A stretch of 64,000 nt of DNA from Acholeplasma equifetale ATCC 29724 (lineage in GTDB: Bacteria; Bacillota_I; Bacilli_A; Acholeplasmatales; Acholeplasmataceae): contig NZ_JHXL01000001.1 of the NCBI RefSeq assembly GCF_000687735.1, forward strand, positions 62,001 to 126,000, read 5' to 3'. Positions 34,892 through 43,302 of the stretch are shown one piece after another. The notes beneath the pieces were generated by a model. It made no database searches and was not told the DNA's origin. It saw nothing but the letters and a program-made list of their open reading frames with translations. Numbering within the stretch: the stretch's first letter is position 1; each line of letters starts with the position of its first letter. The position numbers and the translations under genes are program-made.

Positions 34892-35887
34892 ATGAGAAAG
34901 ATATTTTTAACATTACTTACATTGAATTTAATATTTTTAGCTGCTTGTTCATTTGATTTTCAAAATGGCGATTTTGAAAAAGTCTCAATTACACATCAAG
35001 TTAGTAAAAAAATTGGTGAGGATAAAGACGGAAAAATTATTTATGAACGAGTTAATGTAACTGAAACATTTAAGGTAAATCCAAAAGTTGTTGCAGTATT
35101 TACATTAGAAGTTGCAGATATCTTTTTACAAACTGATTTAGAAAATTATGATTTTTCATTATTAGGTATTGCAAAAAGTAATTTACCACCAGTATTAGAT
35201 GAATTTAAAAAAGATAAATACCCAAATATTGGTACATTGTTTGAACCTAATTATGATACATTAGATTTAATGTTGCCTGATTTAATTATTATTGGTGGAC
35301 GTAGTGCAAGTCTATATGAAACATTAAAAGAAAAGTATCCAATGGCGGATATTCTAGATGTTTCAAATACAAATTACTCATTTTCTATTCAAAAAGAGGT
35401 ATTTCATAATATTGGACTTATTTTCCCAAATGCAAAAGATATATTAAATCAAAAAATCCTTGAGTTTGAAGAAAAAATTCTTGAAATCAATTTAAAAGCA
35501 AACGGATTAAATACATTATTTGTTTCAATTAATGAAGGTCAATTATCTGTTTTTGGATTAAACTCAAGATATCATACTGTTTTTAGTGATTTTGGTTTTT
35601 CTGCAGCTGATCCAAATCAAGAAACATTTAATAGCCATGGAAATAGTGTTACTTTTGAATATATTTCAGCAGTAAATCCAGATGTCATTTTATTTATGGA
35701 TAGAGGAGCTGCAATAGGAACGAGTGGTTCTATCATAGAAATTATCAATAATCCTTTAATTTTAAATACGAATGCTGGTAAAAATTCAAAAATTGTTGTT
35801 CTTGATTCATATGCATGGTATATTTTACCAGGTGGATTGAGTTCAACAGAAACAATGATTAAAGATTTAAAAAAAGTAGTTGAATAA
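34892..35887 (+). CDS. Iron-siderophore substrate-binding lipoprotein (YclQ/FatB-like)
   Basis: A 331-residue lipoprotein with signal peptide and lipobox LAAC (cysteine near residue 19). The mature protein begins with the VSITHQVSKK segment and has VNPKVVAVFTLEVADIF, PNIGTLFEPNYDTLDLMLPDLIIIGGR and NPDVILFMDRG, typical of class III periplasmic-binding folds for siderophores. It completes the operon and is followed by a long terminator. Which siderophore is bound is unknown; no siderophore synthesis genes are in the window, so scavenging is likely. Confidence 0.92.
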   Translation: MRKIFLTLLTLNLIFLAACSFDFQNGDFEKVSITHQVSKKIGEDKDGKIIYERVNVTETFKVNPKVVAVFTLEVADIFLQTDLENYDFSLLGIAKSNLPPVLDEFKKDKYPNIGTLFEPNYDTLDLMLPDLIIIGGRSASLYETLKEKYPMADILDVSNTNYSFSIQKEVFHNIGLIFPNAKDILNQKILEFEEKILEINLKANGLNTLFVSINEGQLSVFGLNSRYHTVFSDFGFSAADPNQETFNSHGNSVTFEYISAVNPDVILFMDRGAAIGTSGSIIEIINNPLILNTNAGKNSKIVVLDSYAWYILPGGLSSTETMIKDLKKVVE

Positions 35888-35891
35888 TTAC

Positions 35892-35931
35892 AAGATGTAT
35901 TTTAATTTCAAATTAAGATACATCTTTTTAT
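35892..35931 (+). terminator. Long-stem terminator after the iron transporter operon
   Basis: AAGATGTATTTTAATTT at 35892-35908 pairs with AAATTAAGATACATCTT at 35910-35926, 17 pairs with one G-U as drawn (the innermost pairs must open for the loop). T-rich sequence follows. Confidence 0.9.
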
Positions 35932-35967
35932 TTAGTTTGCTATATAATAGTGATGAGGTTGAAAACT

Positions 35968-37329
35968 ATGTACAAAAATTTAAATCTTCGCCTAACAGGC
36001 TTTTTTAATGAAATGAAAAATTGTCATGACATTGATATGAGTCATTTTGCAGTTATTGATAAAAATGATACGCTATTTAAGTTTGTAAAATACCCATATA
36101 GTCATGATTCATATTCAAAAACAGTATTTTCTATTACAAAATCCATTACATCTTTAGCAATTGGTATACTTTACGATGAACATAAAATATCTTTAGATGA
36201 TTATGTTACTAAATATATTGATTTAAGTTCATATAAAATTAATCCAGCAGTAAACCGTATAAAGGTTAAACACTTACTTACAATGACATCAGGTTTAGAA
36301 AAAGAAAGTGTTATTGAAATGAAAAAAGAACTCGATTGGGTTAAATTGTTTTTTGAAAAAAATCAATTATTTGAACCAGGTAGTTATTATCAATACTCAA
36401 GTCTATCAACTCATATGTTAAGTGTGATTATTACTAATATTACTCAAAAAAAATTAAAGGACTTTGTCCGTGAAAAAATATTCGAACCAATGGATATTTT
36501 AAGTGACCAATGGTTTGAAACAAAAGATTATACATTTGGTGGATTTGGATTAGCGATTGCTTTTGATGATTTAATTAAAGTTGGAAAACTTATGTTAAAT
36601 CAGGGCGAATTTAATGGAAAAAGAATTGTATCTAAAGAATACATAAAAATGGCTTCATCCATTCAAACTTTAAAACAAAGTTACTTTGGTTTACCAAATA
36701 CAGATTATATTGGAAGAGCATATGGATTAAGTTTTCATATTATGCCAAATGGAACATATCGTATGGATGGTGCTTTTGGTCAAATCGTATATATGATCCC
36801 GAAATATGATATTGGGATTATTACGATGTCAGAAAGTATTAATTTTGAAAGAATGTTTTATTTATTCGATAAATACTTTGTGAATGAATATGATGAAAAA
36901 CTCAATTTGGAAATGAATGAAGTATTAGATATATTTAACGTCAAATATGATATTAAACCAACTTATAAATTACCATTGGGTGAATATCAATTCACCAATA
37001 ACACTTTAAATTTAAAGAAAATTATCATTAATGAAAAAGAAGTGCTTATTAAAGATGAGTTTGATCAAATTTCAAAATTTGAACTTAATTTTGAAAAAGA
37101 TACATTTGGTGAAAGTTATTTTGTTAGAAGTTATGATTGGATGAAATTAAAACACAATCTTCAAACATATTTTATTGATGAAAATACTTTAGTATTGAAA
37201 GTAAGATATTTAGAAACACCATATATTGTGACCTATACACTTAAAAATGAGAATAATGAACTTAAATTTATATTTGATGTCAATGTTAATTTTTATTATC
37301 AAAAATTTACAACAACACTTAAAAAGTAA
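35968..37329 (+). CDS. Beta-lactamase-fold serine hydrolase
   Basis: A 453-residue protein of the class C beta-lactamase/esterase/PBP4* family. The nucleophile motif S-x-x-K is in FSITKSITSLAIG, the YSS triad takes the place of the Y-x-N motif (YQYSSLSTHML), and MDGAFGQIVYMIPKYDIG is the third-motif region. The C-terminal 130 residues form a separate beta-rich domain. No signal peptide is visible, so it may act in the cytoplasm as an esterase or peptidase; a mollicute has no peptidoglycan. The upstream GTG 35950 is in frame, but GATGAGG precedes ATG 35968 properly. Flanking terminators make it monocistronic. Confidence 0.85.
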   Translation: MYKNLNLRLTGFFNEMKNCHDIDMSHFAVIDKNDTLFKFVKYPYSHDSYSKTVFSITKSITSLAIGILYDEHKISLDDYVTKYIDLSSYKINPAVNRIKVKHLLTMTSGLEKESVIEMKKELDWVKLFFEKNQLFEPGSYYQYSSLSTHMLSVIITNITQKKLKDFVREKIFEPMDILSDQWFETKDYTFGGFGLAIAFDDLIKVGKLMLNQGEFNGKRIVSKEYIKMASSIQTLKQSYFGLPNTDYIGRAYGLSFHIMPNGTYRMDGAFGQIVYMIPKYDIGIITMSESINFERMFYLFDKYFVNEYDEKLNLEMNEVLDIFNVKYDIKPTYKLPLGEYQFTNNTLNLKKIIINEKEVLIKDEFDQISKFELNFEKDTFGESYFVRSYDWMKLKHNLQTYFIDENTLVLKVRYLETPYIVTYTLKNENNELKFIFDVNVNFYYQKFTTTLKK

Positions 37330-37354
37330 GCCTAAATTATAGGTTTACTTTTTT
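37326..37354 (+). terminator. Rho-independent terminator
   Basis: GTAAGCCTA at 37326-37334 pairs with TAGGTTTAC at 37340-37348 with one G-U pair, followed by Ts. The stop codon is in the 5' arm. Confidence 0.85.
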
Positions 37355-37424
37355 ATTTATCTAAAACTATAATTCTTTCATTTAAAATAACATGTTACAA
37401 TAGTATTAGAAAGAGGTTGATTAT

Positions 37425-40400
37425 ATGGCATTAAAGAAGAATACACTATTAGAACAATTAGATCAATTAAGAGATCAAATTCGATTACAAGAAGCATCAT
37501 TTGGTGTGAATGCTTTTGTATGTAGTGACGACGCATTAAAAGATATTGCAAAAAGAAAACCTCTTAAGCTATCTGATTTTCATGCGATTTCTGGTTTAGA
37601 TGAAAAATTTATTGAAAAATATGCTCAAGATTTTTTAAATATTATTTTAAAATACTCAAATGAAACATCAAAGACTGTAAAGGTGAGCAAGAAAGCATAT
37701 CAAGTTTTATATCGTTATAAAGATCGATTAAGTGATTTAAGTAAAAACAATCGAAATCTTTACTTGGGAAGAGTTGATCAAACACACACTTTTGATTTAT
37801 CAATGATTGAAAATTATGAGGAAATTTTACCATTTTTATGGAATAAACGAACTAAGCAATTAAAAATTGTAACAAAAGATCAAAAACATGTTGACTATCT
37901 TGTTAAATTATATCGAGAGGTTAATAAACAGTTTAAAGAAACTGGTATCTATCAACTTTATATTAATTATTTATTTGTTGAAGGTTATATAGCAAAAGAA
38001 AAATTCTTGATTAAAGCACCTTTAATCTACATTCCTGTAATTCTAGAGAGAACTTTAAAAACATTTACGATTAAAAAGGATTTGGATAAAGATATTTTAT
38101 TAAATAGGGATTTACTTTTATATACATCGAAATTAGGCAAATCAACGATTGATCAAGATCTACCAACGATAGAAGAACTCAATGAATCTATTATCAATAG
38201 TATGATTATTCCTTTTTATCAAAAACATGGTCTACCAATTACACAAGTTAAATCATTTGAAGTTAAATCGTTTGAATCAATGACAAAAGATGAATACATG
38301 CATATTATTGATAAAAAAGCTTTTCACATTAAACCATTTATAACACTTTCTAATATTGGTATTTTTTCATCAAGTATTCAAAAAGATATGGAAGAAATCT
38401 TAAAAAATCAAAAGTATAATGATTTATTAGAAGGATTGATTGATGAAAAAGATTTATTTGAAAAAGACCAAGTGACGCAATTTAAAATTTCGAATGATAA
38501 TGTTGATGAAGAAAATTTAATGTATATTAATGACTTAAACTATTCACAAGAAAAAGTTATTGAGCTTTTAGATAAATATCAAAAATTAGTTATTTGGGGA
38601 CCGCCTGGAACAGGAAAAAGTCAAACAATTACATCACTTATCGCTAAAAGCATATTAAGAGGTGATAATGTATTAGTTATTTCAGAAAAGAAAGTTGCTT
38701 TAGATGTCATCTACTCACGTTTAAAGAATGCAAGTAAATATGCAATGAAAATTGATGATCATCAAAATAAAAACGATTTTTATGAAAATTTAAAACAGTT
38801 TATTAATCCATTACCACCTGTTAGAACATTAAATAATGACCAATATGAACTTGATCGAAAAATTGATAAACGTTTAGATGAATTAGACAAAGTAATTGAT
38901 TTATTATTTAAAAATAATGGTCAAACATCACTTGATGATTTATATGTTAATTATTTGCAAGATCGAGAAATTCAAGATGATTTAACACCAACTTTAGTTT
39001 TTAATTTGTATATGAAATATTTTAAAATATTCAAATACAATGAATTAAAATTTATTGAAAGTGAACTTGTTAAAGAGCAAACCTTTAAACAATTTGTAAA
39101 ATATCAGTCTAATTTAACTAAATATCCAATATTAAAAAATTATCAAGTCAATTTATCAAGAAGTGACAAAAAAGAATACCTTTCATTTTTAGAAGATTTA
39201 AAAGAAAAGGTAAATCAAAAACTTTCATTCCTTAAAAAAAGAAAATTAATTAAAAACAATATCGAGACTTTAAAACAATTTAAACTTCTTAAAAAGAACA
39301 GTTATAAACAATTATCTAAAGCTTTAGTAAGAGACCAAGAATTTATAATATATTTATACGAAACGGTAAATAATTTTAATGTAATCCAGCAAAAATTTGA
39401 AGAACTTAAAAATAGTGTAAAAACATTTATTAAGATGATTGTCGATGAGAATGCCTTATTAAGTATTAAAAATCAAGAAAAGAAACTTTCTTATTTATTT
39501 AAAGCAATTTATACAGGTTATATTGAAAATCAATTAAGTATGCATCAAAAAACAATTAATACAGTAGAAAATTATCATGATATGATGCAGGAACTAAAAA
39601 GCCTTATGGATGAGAAACGTAACTTAAGTTATGAGTCATTTGAAATGGCTTTATATAAAAACGCACTTAATTTAAATAATACAAAACGAATTATGGATAT
39701 TAAACGTATTCTTGATAGTCAACAAAGACCAAGCATTAAGGCATTTATGGAAATATTTGAAGTAGAGATGTTAAATCATATTCGTCTATGGATGATGACG
39801 CCTGAAGTATTATCTGGAATTATGCCACTTAGAGCAGGAATGTTTGATGTTGTTATATTTGATGAGGCAAGTCAAATGTATGTTGAAAAAGGGATACCTG
39901 CAATTTATAGAGCTAAAAAAGTTGTAATAGCAGGAGATCCTAAACAATTAAGACCATCAAGTCTTGGAAGTGGTAGAATTTTTGAAGAAGATGAGCTGTT
40001 CGAAGAAGAAACAATGAAAGATGTTTCGTTTGATGCGAAAAGTTTATTAGATTTAGCAAGGTTTAAATATCATGAAACGTTATTAAATTATCATTACCGA
40101 TCACAATTTGAAGAATTGATTTTATTTTCTAATCATGCGTTTTATGATGGTAATTTAATTGTTTCACCTAACCGATTAATCAAACATGATAAAGCGATTG
40201 AATATGTTTATGTACCGAATGGCAAGTTTATACAAAAGAAAAACTTAAATGAAGCAAAAAAAGTTGTTGATATTGTAAAAATAATTCTTAAAAATAGAAA
40301 AAATAATGAAAGTATCGGAATTATCACATTTAATAGTTCACAAAGAGATTTAATTCATAATTTAATTGATAAAGAAACATATACTAAAGGACAATATCAA

Positions 40401-41105
40401 GAATTATTTCAAAAAGAACTTATAAGAAAAGACGATGATGAAGACAAAAGTCTATTCATAAAAAATATTGAAAATGTTCAAGGTGATGAAAGAGATATTA
40501 TTATATTTTCAATGGGCTATGGCAAAGATGAATCCAATAGAGTATATAGACGTTTTGGATGGCTTAATCAAGAAGGTGGAGAAAACCGCTTGAATGTTGC
40601 TATTACAAGAGCCAAAAAGAAAATATATTTTGTGTCAAGTTTATACCCTGAAGAATTTGAAGTAGATGACTTAATGAATCGCGGACCAAAATTATTAAAA
40701 GATTTTATGCGATACTGCTACTTTATTTCAAATCAAAATTATCAAATGGCTCAAAGCATCTTAAATGAATTACATGAAAAAGAATTAAATACTCAAAAAG
40801 TATTAAAACATCAATTAGCCACTGACTTGAAACAAAGATTAGAACGAAATGGATTGGAAGTCGATGAAAATATAGGTATTGGACAATATCGTATTGACTT
40901 AGCTATAAAAAATAATGATCAAACAAGTTATGATTTAGCTATACTTACTCATATGAGCCCAAATGCTATAGCAAGAAAAGATTTTCTACATCAAGAAAAA
41001 TTCTTAGAAAGTAGAGGATGGAAGGTTTATCGTGTATTTTCAACGACTTATTATGAAAATCCAAGTAAAATAGTAAGAGAAATAAAAAATCATTTAAGGA
41101 GATAA
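37425..41105 (+). CDS. Large SF1 (UPF1/Dna2-like) helicase with N-terminal HRDC-like and C-terminal PD-(D/E)XK-like domain
   Basis: A 1226-residue protein, by far the largest in the window. Residues about 10-85 resemble an HRDC domain (LRLQEASFGVNAFVCSDDAL and ISGLDEKFIEKYAQDFLNII). Walker A GPPGTGKSQT is near 392, DEASQM (motif II) near 811, GDPKQLRPSS (motif III) after it, NYHYRSQFEELI near 890, and VQGDERDIIIFSMGYG and RLNVAITRAKKKIY near 1030-1070. A long helical insert lies between motifs I and II. The last 90 residues have YRIDLAI and GWKVYRVFS of the MTES_1575-type nuclease fold, but the second acidic motif appears lost. Related helicases occur across Mollicutes. Role unknown: repair or defence. 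Confidence 0.9.
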   Translation: MALKKNTLLEQLDQLRDQIRLQEASFGVNAFVCSDDALKDIAKRKPLKLSDFHAISGLDEKFIEKYAQDFLNIILKYSNETSKTVKVSKKAYQVLYRYKDRLSDLSKNNRNLYLGRVDQTHTFDLSMIENYEEILPFLWNKRTKQLKIVTKDQKHVDYLVKLYREVNKQFKETGIYQLYINYLFVEGYIAKEKFLIKAPLIYIPVILERTLKTFTIKKDLDKDILLNRDLLLYTSKLGKSTIDQDLPTIEELNESIINSMIIPFYQKHGLPITQVKSFEVKSFESMTKDEYMHIIDKKAFHIKPFITLSNIGIFSSSIQKDMEEILKNQKYNDLLEGLIDEKDLFEKDQVTQFKISNDNVDEENLMYINDLNYSQEKVIELLDKYQKLVIWGPPGTGKSQTITSLIAKSILRGDNVLVISEKKVALDVIYSRLKNASKYAMKIDDHQNKNDFYENLKQFINPLPPVRTLNNDQYELDRKIDKRLDELDKVIDLLFKNNGQTSLDDLYVNYLQDREIQDDLTPTLVFNLYMKYFKIFKYNELKFIESELVKEQTFKQFVKYQSNLTKYPILKNYQVNLSRSDKKEYLSFLEDLKEKVNQKLSFLKKRKLIKNNIETLKQFKLLKKNSYKQLSKALVRDQEFIIYLYETVNNFNVIQQKFEELKNSVKTFIKMIVDENALLSIKNQEKKLSYLFKAIYTGYIENQLSMHQKTINTVENYHDMMQELKSLMDEKRNLSYESFEMALYKNALNLNNTKRIMDIKRILDSQQRPSIKAFMEIFEVEMLNHIRLWMMTPEVLSGIMPLRAGMFDVVIFDEASQMYVEKGIPAIYRAKKVVIAGDPKQLRPSSLGSGRIFEEDELFEEETMKDVSFDAKSLLDLARFKYHETLLNYHYRSQFEELILFSNHAFYDGNLIVSPNRLIKHDKAIEYVYVPNGKFIQKKNLNEAKKVVDIVKIILKNRKNNESIGIITFNSSQRDLIHNLIDKETYTKGQYQELFQKELIRKDDDEDKSLFIKNIENVQGDERDIIIFSMGYGKDESNRVYRRFGWLNQEGGENRLNVAITRAKKKIYFVSSLYPEEFEVDDLMNRGPKLLKDFMRYCYFISNQNYQMAQSILNELHEKELNTQKVLKHQLATDLKQRLERNGLEVDENIGIGQYRIDLAIKNNDQTSYDLAILTHMSPNAIARKDFLHQEKFLESRGWKVYRVFSTTYYENPSKIVREIKNHLRR

Positions 41106-41108
41106 TTT

Positions 41109-41492
41109 GTGGGGTATATAACGTCTTTTGAACAATATGTTGAACATACGATTAAAGATGAAATAAATAAAACAAAATATGTTGAATTTGTGAATTGGAT
41201 AAAGAATAATTTTCCGTTAACATTAGAAATTCGATGGAACCAACCAATGTTTACAAAAGATCAAACGTTTATTATTTCTGTCACAGCAGCAAAAAACCAT
41301 ATGTCTGTTGCACCAGAAAAATATACATTAGATTATTTTAGAAAATCCATTCAAGAAAGTCGATATAAAGACTCAAGTCATTTATTTCAAATACAATTTA
41401 AACAAGAAATTAATTATGATTTACTAAAAAGAATAATTGATTTTCAAATTGAGGATAAAAAAAATTATAAAAAATTTTGGAGAGAATCATGA
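41109..41492 (+). CDS. DUF1801/YdhG-like protein
   Basis: A 127-residue protein like Bacillus YdhG, often annotated as an iron chaperone-like or DUF1801 protein. The pattern VNWIKNNFPLTLEIRWNQPMF, FIISVTAAKNHMSVAPEK and DYDLLKRIIDFQIEDK-type ending match that family. The start is GTG 41109, six bases after AGGAGA, right behind the helicase stop; no ATG is available. It overlaps the next gene by four bases. The iron-chaperone label comes from the frataxin-like fold and has little direct support. Confidence 0.85.
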   Translation: MGYITSFEQYVEHTIKDEINKTKYVEFVNWIKNNFPLTLEIRWNQPMFTKDQTFIISVTAAKNHMSVAPEKYTLDYFRKSIQESRYKDSSHLFQIQFKQEINYDLLKRIIDFQIEDKKNYKKFWRES

Positions 41493-41773
41493 TATCAACT
41501 GGACTATTAATTTATTTAAGTGCATGGTTTTTATTATCACTTTTTACATTCTTTTTATATGGAAATGATAAGAAACGTTCTATAAAAAATAAATATAGAA
41601 TTCAAGAAAAAACACTTTTACTTGCAAGTTTTCTTTTGGGTTCTCTTGGAGGATTATTAGGTTTATATGCATTAAGACATAAAACAAAGCATTGGTATTT
41701 TGTAGTTGTCAATTGGTTGTCACTCTTTCTTCATATAGGCGTTGCTTATTTCATTTTTAAACAGACAATGTAA
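41489..41773 (+). CDS. DUF1294 family small membrane protein
   Basis: A 94-residue membrane protein with three or four hydrophobic segments. The middle, FFLYGNDKKRSIKNKYRIQEKTLL then GSLGGLLGLYALRHKTKHWYF, is the signature of DUF1294 proteins (Bacillus YsdA-like). Function unknown. The frame is open from TTG 41477, but GGAGAG is placed for ATG 41489, whose ATGA overlaps the stop of the preceding gene. Confidence 0.87.
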   Translation: MISTGLLIYLSAWFLLSLFTFFLYGNDKKRSIKNKYRIQEKTLLLASFLLGSLGGLLGLYALRHKTKHWYFVVVNWLSLFLHIGVAYFIFKQTM

Positions 41774-41851
41774 ATATATACATAAACAATATTTGTTATT
41801 TTGAAATAAATTTAGTAAAATAGGATTATAAAGGTATATTAGGAGGATAAA

Positions 41852-42406
41852 ATGTTCGATTTTGATAATATTTCAAGTTGGGGAACTGAATGGATTATTA
41901 TTGGTGGTGTTGCTGCTTTAATTGTGTTAATTTTATTATTTGTTATCTTAGGTAATAAAAAGAAAAATGTTTCAAAGCCTGTAGCACAAGAAGCTAAAGC
42001 AACTCAACCAGTTAAACCTCAAAGCGAACCAGTTGTAAAAGAACCGATAAGTGAAACTAAATCTGAATCTAAAAAGATCAAAGAAGAAAGTGTTTCTTTA
42101 GATGATGAAATTGACGATGACGAAGAAGATGAAGCGGATGAGCAACCTTTAAAGGATGAACCAAAGAAGGAAAACTCTAAATCTCAGGCTCAGAAATATC
42201 ATGTTTCTCAAAACAAAGATGAAGATTCTGAACATTTTGGTAAATGGCGTGTAAGAAAGTCTGGAAGTAAAAAAACAATTAAGTATTTTAATACACAAAA
42301 AGAAGCAATTGAATTTGCACAAGAATTAGCTAAAAACCAAGATGCATCAATTGTTATTCACAAACGTGATGGTACAATTCGTAAACAAGATTATAGTAAA
42401 AAATAA
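41852..42406 (+). CDS. Membrane-anchored DUF2188 protein with charged linker
   Basis: A 184-residue protein. Residues 12-34 form one transmembrane helix (TEWIIIGGVAALIVLILLFVIL); then about 90 residues of low-complexity charged linker (K, E, D, S, P) including DDEIDDDEEDEADE, and a C-terminal DUF2188-like domain (about 128-184, FGKWRVRKSGSKKTIKYF and QKEAIEFAQELAKNQDASIVIHKRDG). The domain is probably cytoplasmic because the basic residues follow the helix. TAGGAGG gives a strong ribosome-binding site. Function unknown; the DUF2188 domain is small and occurs alone in many bacteria. Confidence 0.82.
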   Translation: MFDFDNISSWGTEWIIIGGVAALIVLILLFVILGNKKKNVSKPVAQEAKATQPVKPQSEPVVKEPISETKSESKKIKEESVSLDDEIDDDEEDEADEQPLKDEPKKENSKSQAQKYHVSQNKDEDSEHFGKWRVRKSGSKKTIKYFNTQKEAIEFAQELAKNQDASIVIHKRDGTIRKQDYSKK

Positions 42407-42431
42407 TATATTTTATATTTGATTAAAATTT

Positions 42432-42461
42432 AAAACCCTTATACAAGGGTTTTGTTTTTTT
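42432..42461 (+). terminator. Rho-independent terminator
   Basis: AAAACCCTT at 42432-42440 pairs with AAGGGTTTT at 42445-42453 around ATAC; Ts follow. Confidence 0.9.
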
Positions 42462-42495
42462 TATGCTAAAATGGAATTAACTATAGAGGTGAATT

Positions 42496-43302
42496 ATGGA
42501 AAAAATCAATTTAAAAAGATTAATTCGTTTAGGAGATATATTAAATCAATTTGATAAACATCATTTATTTCAAGTTTTAAAGTTAAAGGGAACATCTGCT
42601 ATACAAATGCTTTTTTTCAATCGCAATCAAAATATTAAACCATTTTTAGAATTTGATTTTCATGTAACTGGGATTGCTGAAAATTTAAATGAATTAAGAA
42701 AAAGAATGATTGAAGATTTGCCACATTTATTAACTCAAAAAAACTTTGAATTATTAGTTAAAGAATCAAAAATCACTACAACTTTTGATAATTATAAAGT
42801 TAAAGATTTATTAACAAATGAGGTTTATGAAATTCATATTGATTATTTAAATCGCGAACATATATTGAAACCAGAATTTTATGCGAGAAAAGATGATTTT
42901 TTTGAAGATTTACATATGCACAGTTTATCATTATTAGAAAACTATGGTATTTTTATTGTTGATTATTTATTAGGCAAAACAGATATGAATGCTATTAAGT
43001 TTTTAATTGATGAAAACAAGATTTTGCCTCAGCAATACCCTTTTTTAAGAAAAATAGTATTATTTTATTTAGTTTTAGAAGGTTATTTAGATTATGAGCC
43101 TACAATTAAACAAGAAGATTCTTATCAAATACTATTAGATGCATTATTCGAATATAATGAAAAAGAGATAAGTTTTATCGAAGGATTAAAAGTTTTAGAA
43201 GTGAGAACTAAAGATTTATTTCCAGGAATGATTGGAGAAAAATTATCTAAACATCCTAAATTATTGTGGAGGATAAAAAATAAGGAATGGAAAAATGCGT
43301 AA
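42496..43302 (+). CDS. Uncharacterised protein, possibly a degenerate AbiEii-like nucleotidyltransferase
   Basis: A 268-residue soluble protein not clearly recognised. Near residue 30 it has LKLKGTSAIQMLFF and then FLEFDFHVTG, an arrangement like the GG[TS] and D-x-D motifs of AbiEii/AbiGii-type nucleotidyltransferases, but with only one glycine and one aspartate of the pairs. The remainder is helical and contains the IHIDYLNREHILKPEF segment, as in that family. If related, it may be catalytically weak. No partner antitoxin gene is beside it. It overlaps the next gene by eight bases, so it is co-transcribed with the oxidoreductase. GAGGTG precedes ATG 42496. Confidence 0.6.
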   Translation: MEKINLKRLIRLGDILNQFDKHHLFQVLKLKGTSAIQMLFFNRNQNIKPFLEFDFHVTGIAENLNELRKRMIEDLPHLLTQKNFELLVKESKITTTFDNYKVKDLLTNEVYEIHIDYLNREHILKPEFYARKDDFFEDLHMHSLSLLENYGIFIVDYLLGKTDMNAIKFLIDENKILPQQYPFLRKIVLFYLVLEGYLDYEPTIKQEDSYQILLDALFEYNEKEISFIEGLKVLEVRTKDLFPGMIGEKLSKHPKLLWRIKNKEWKNA

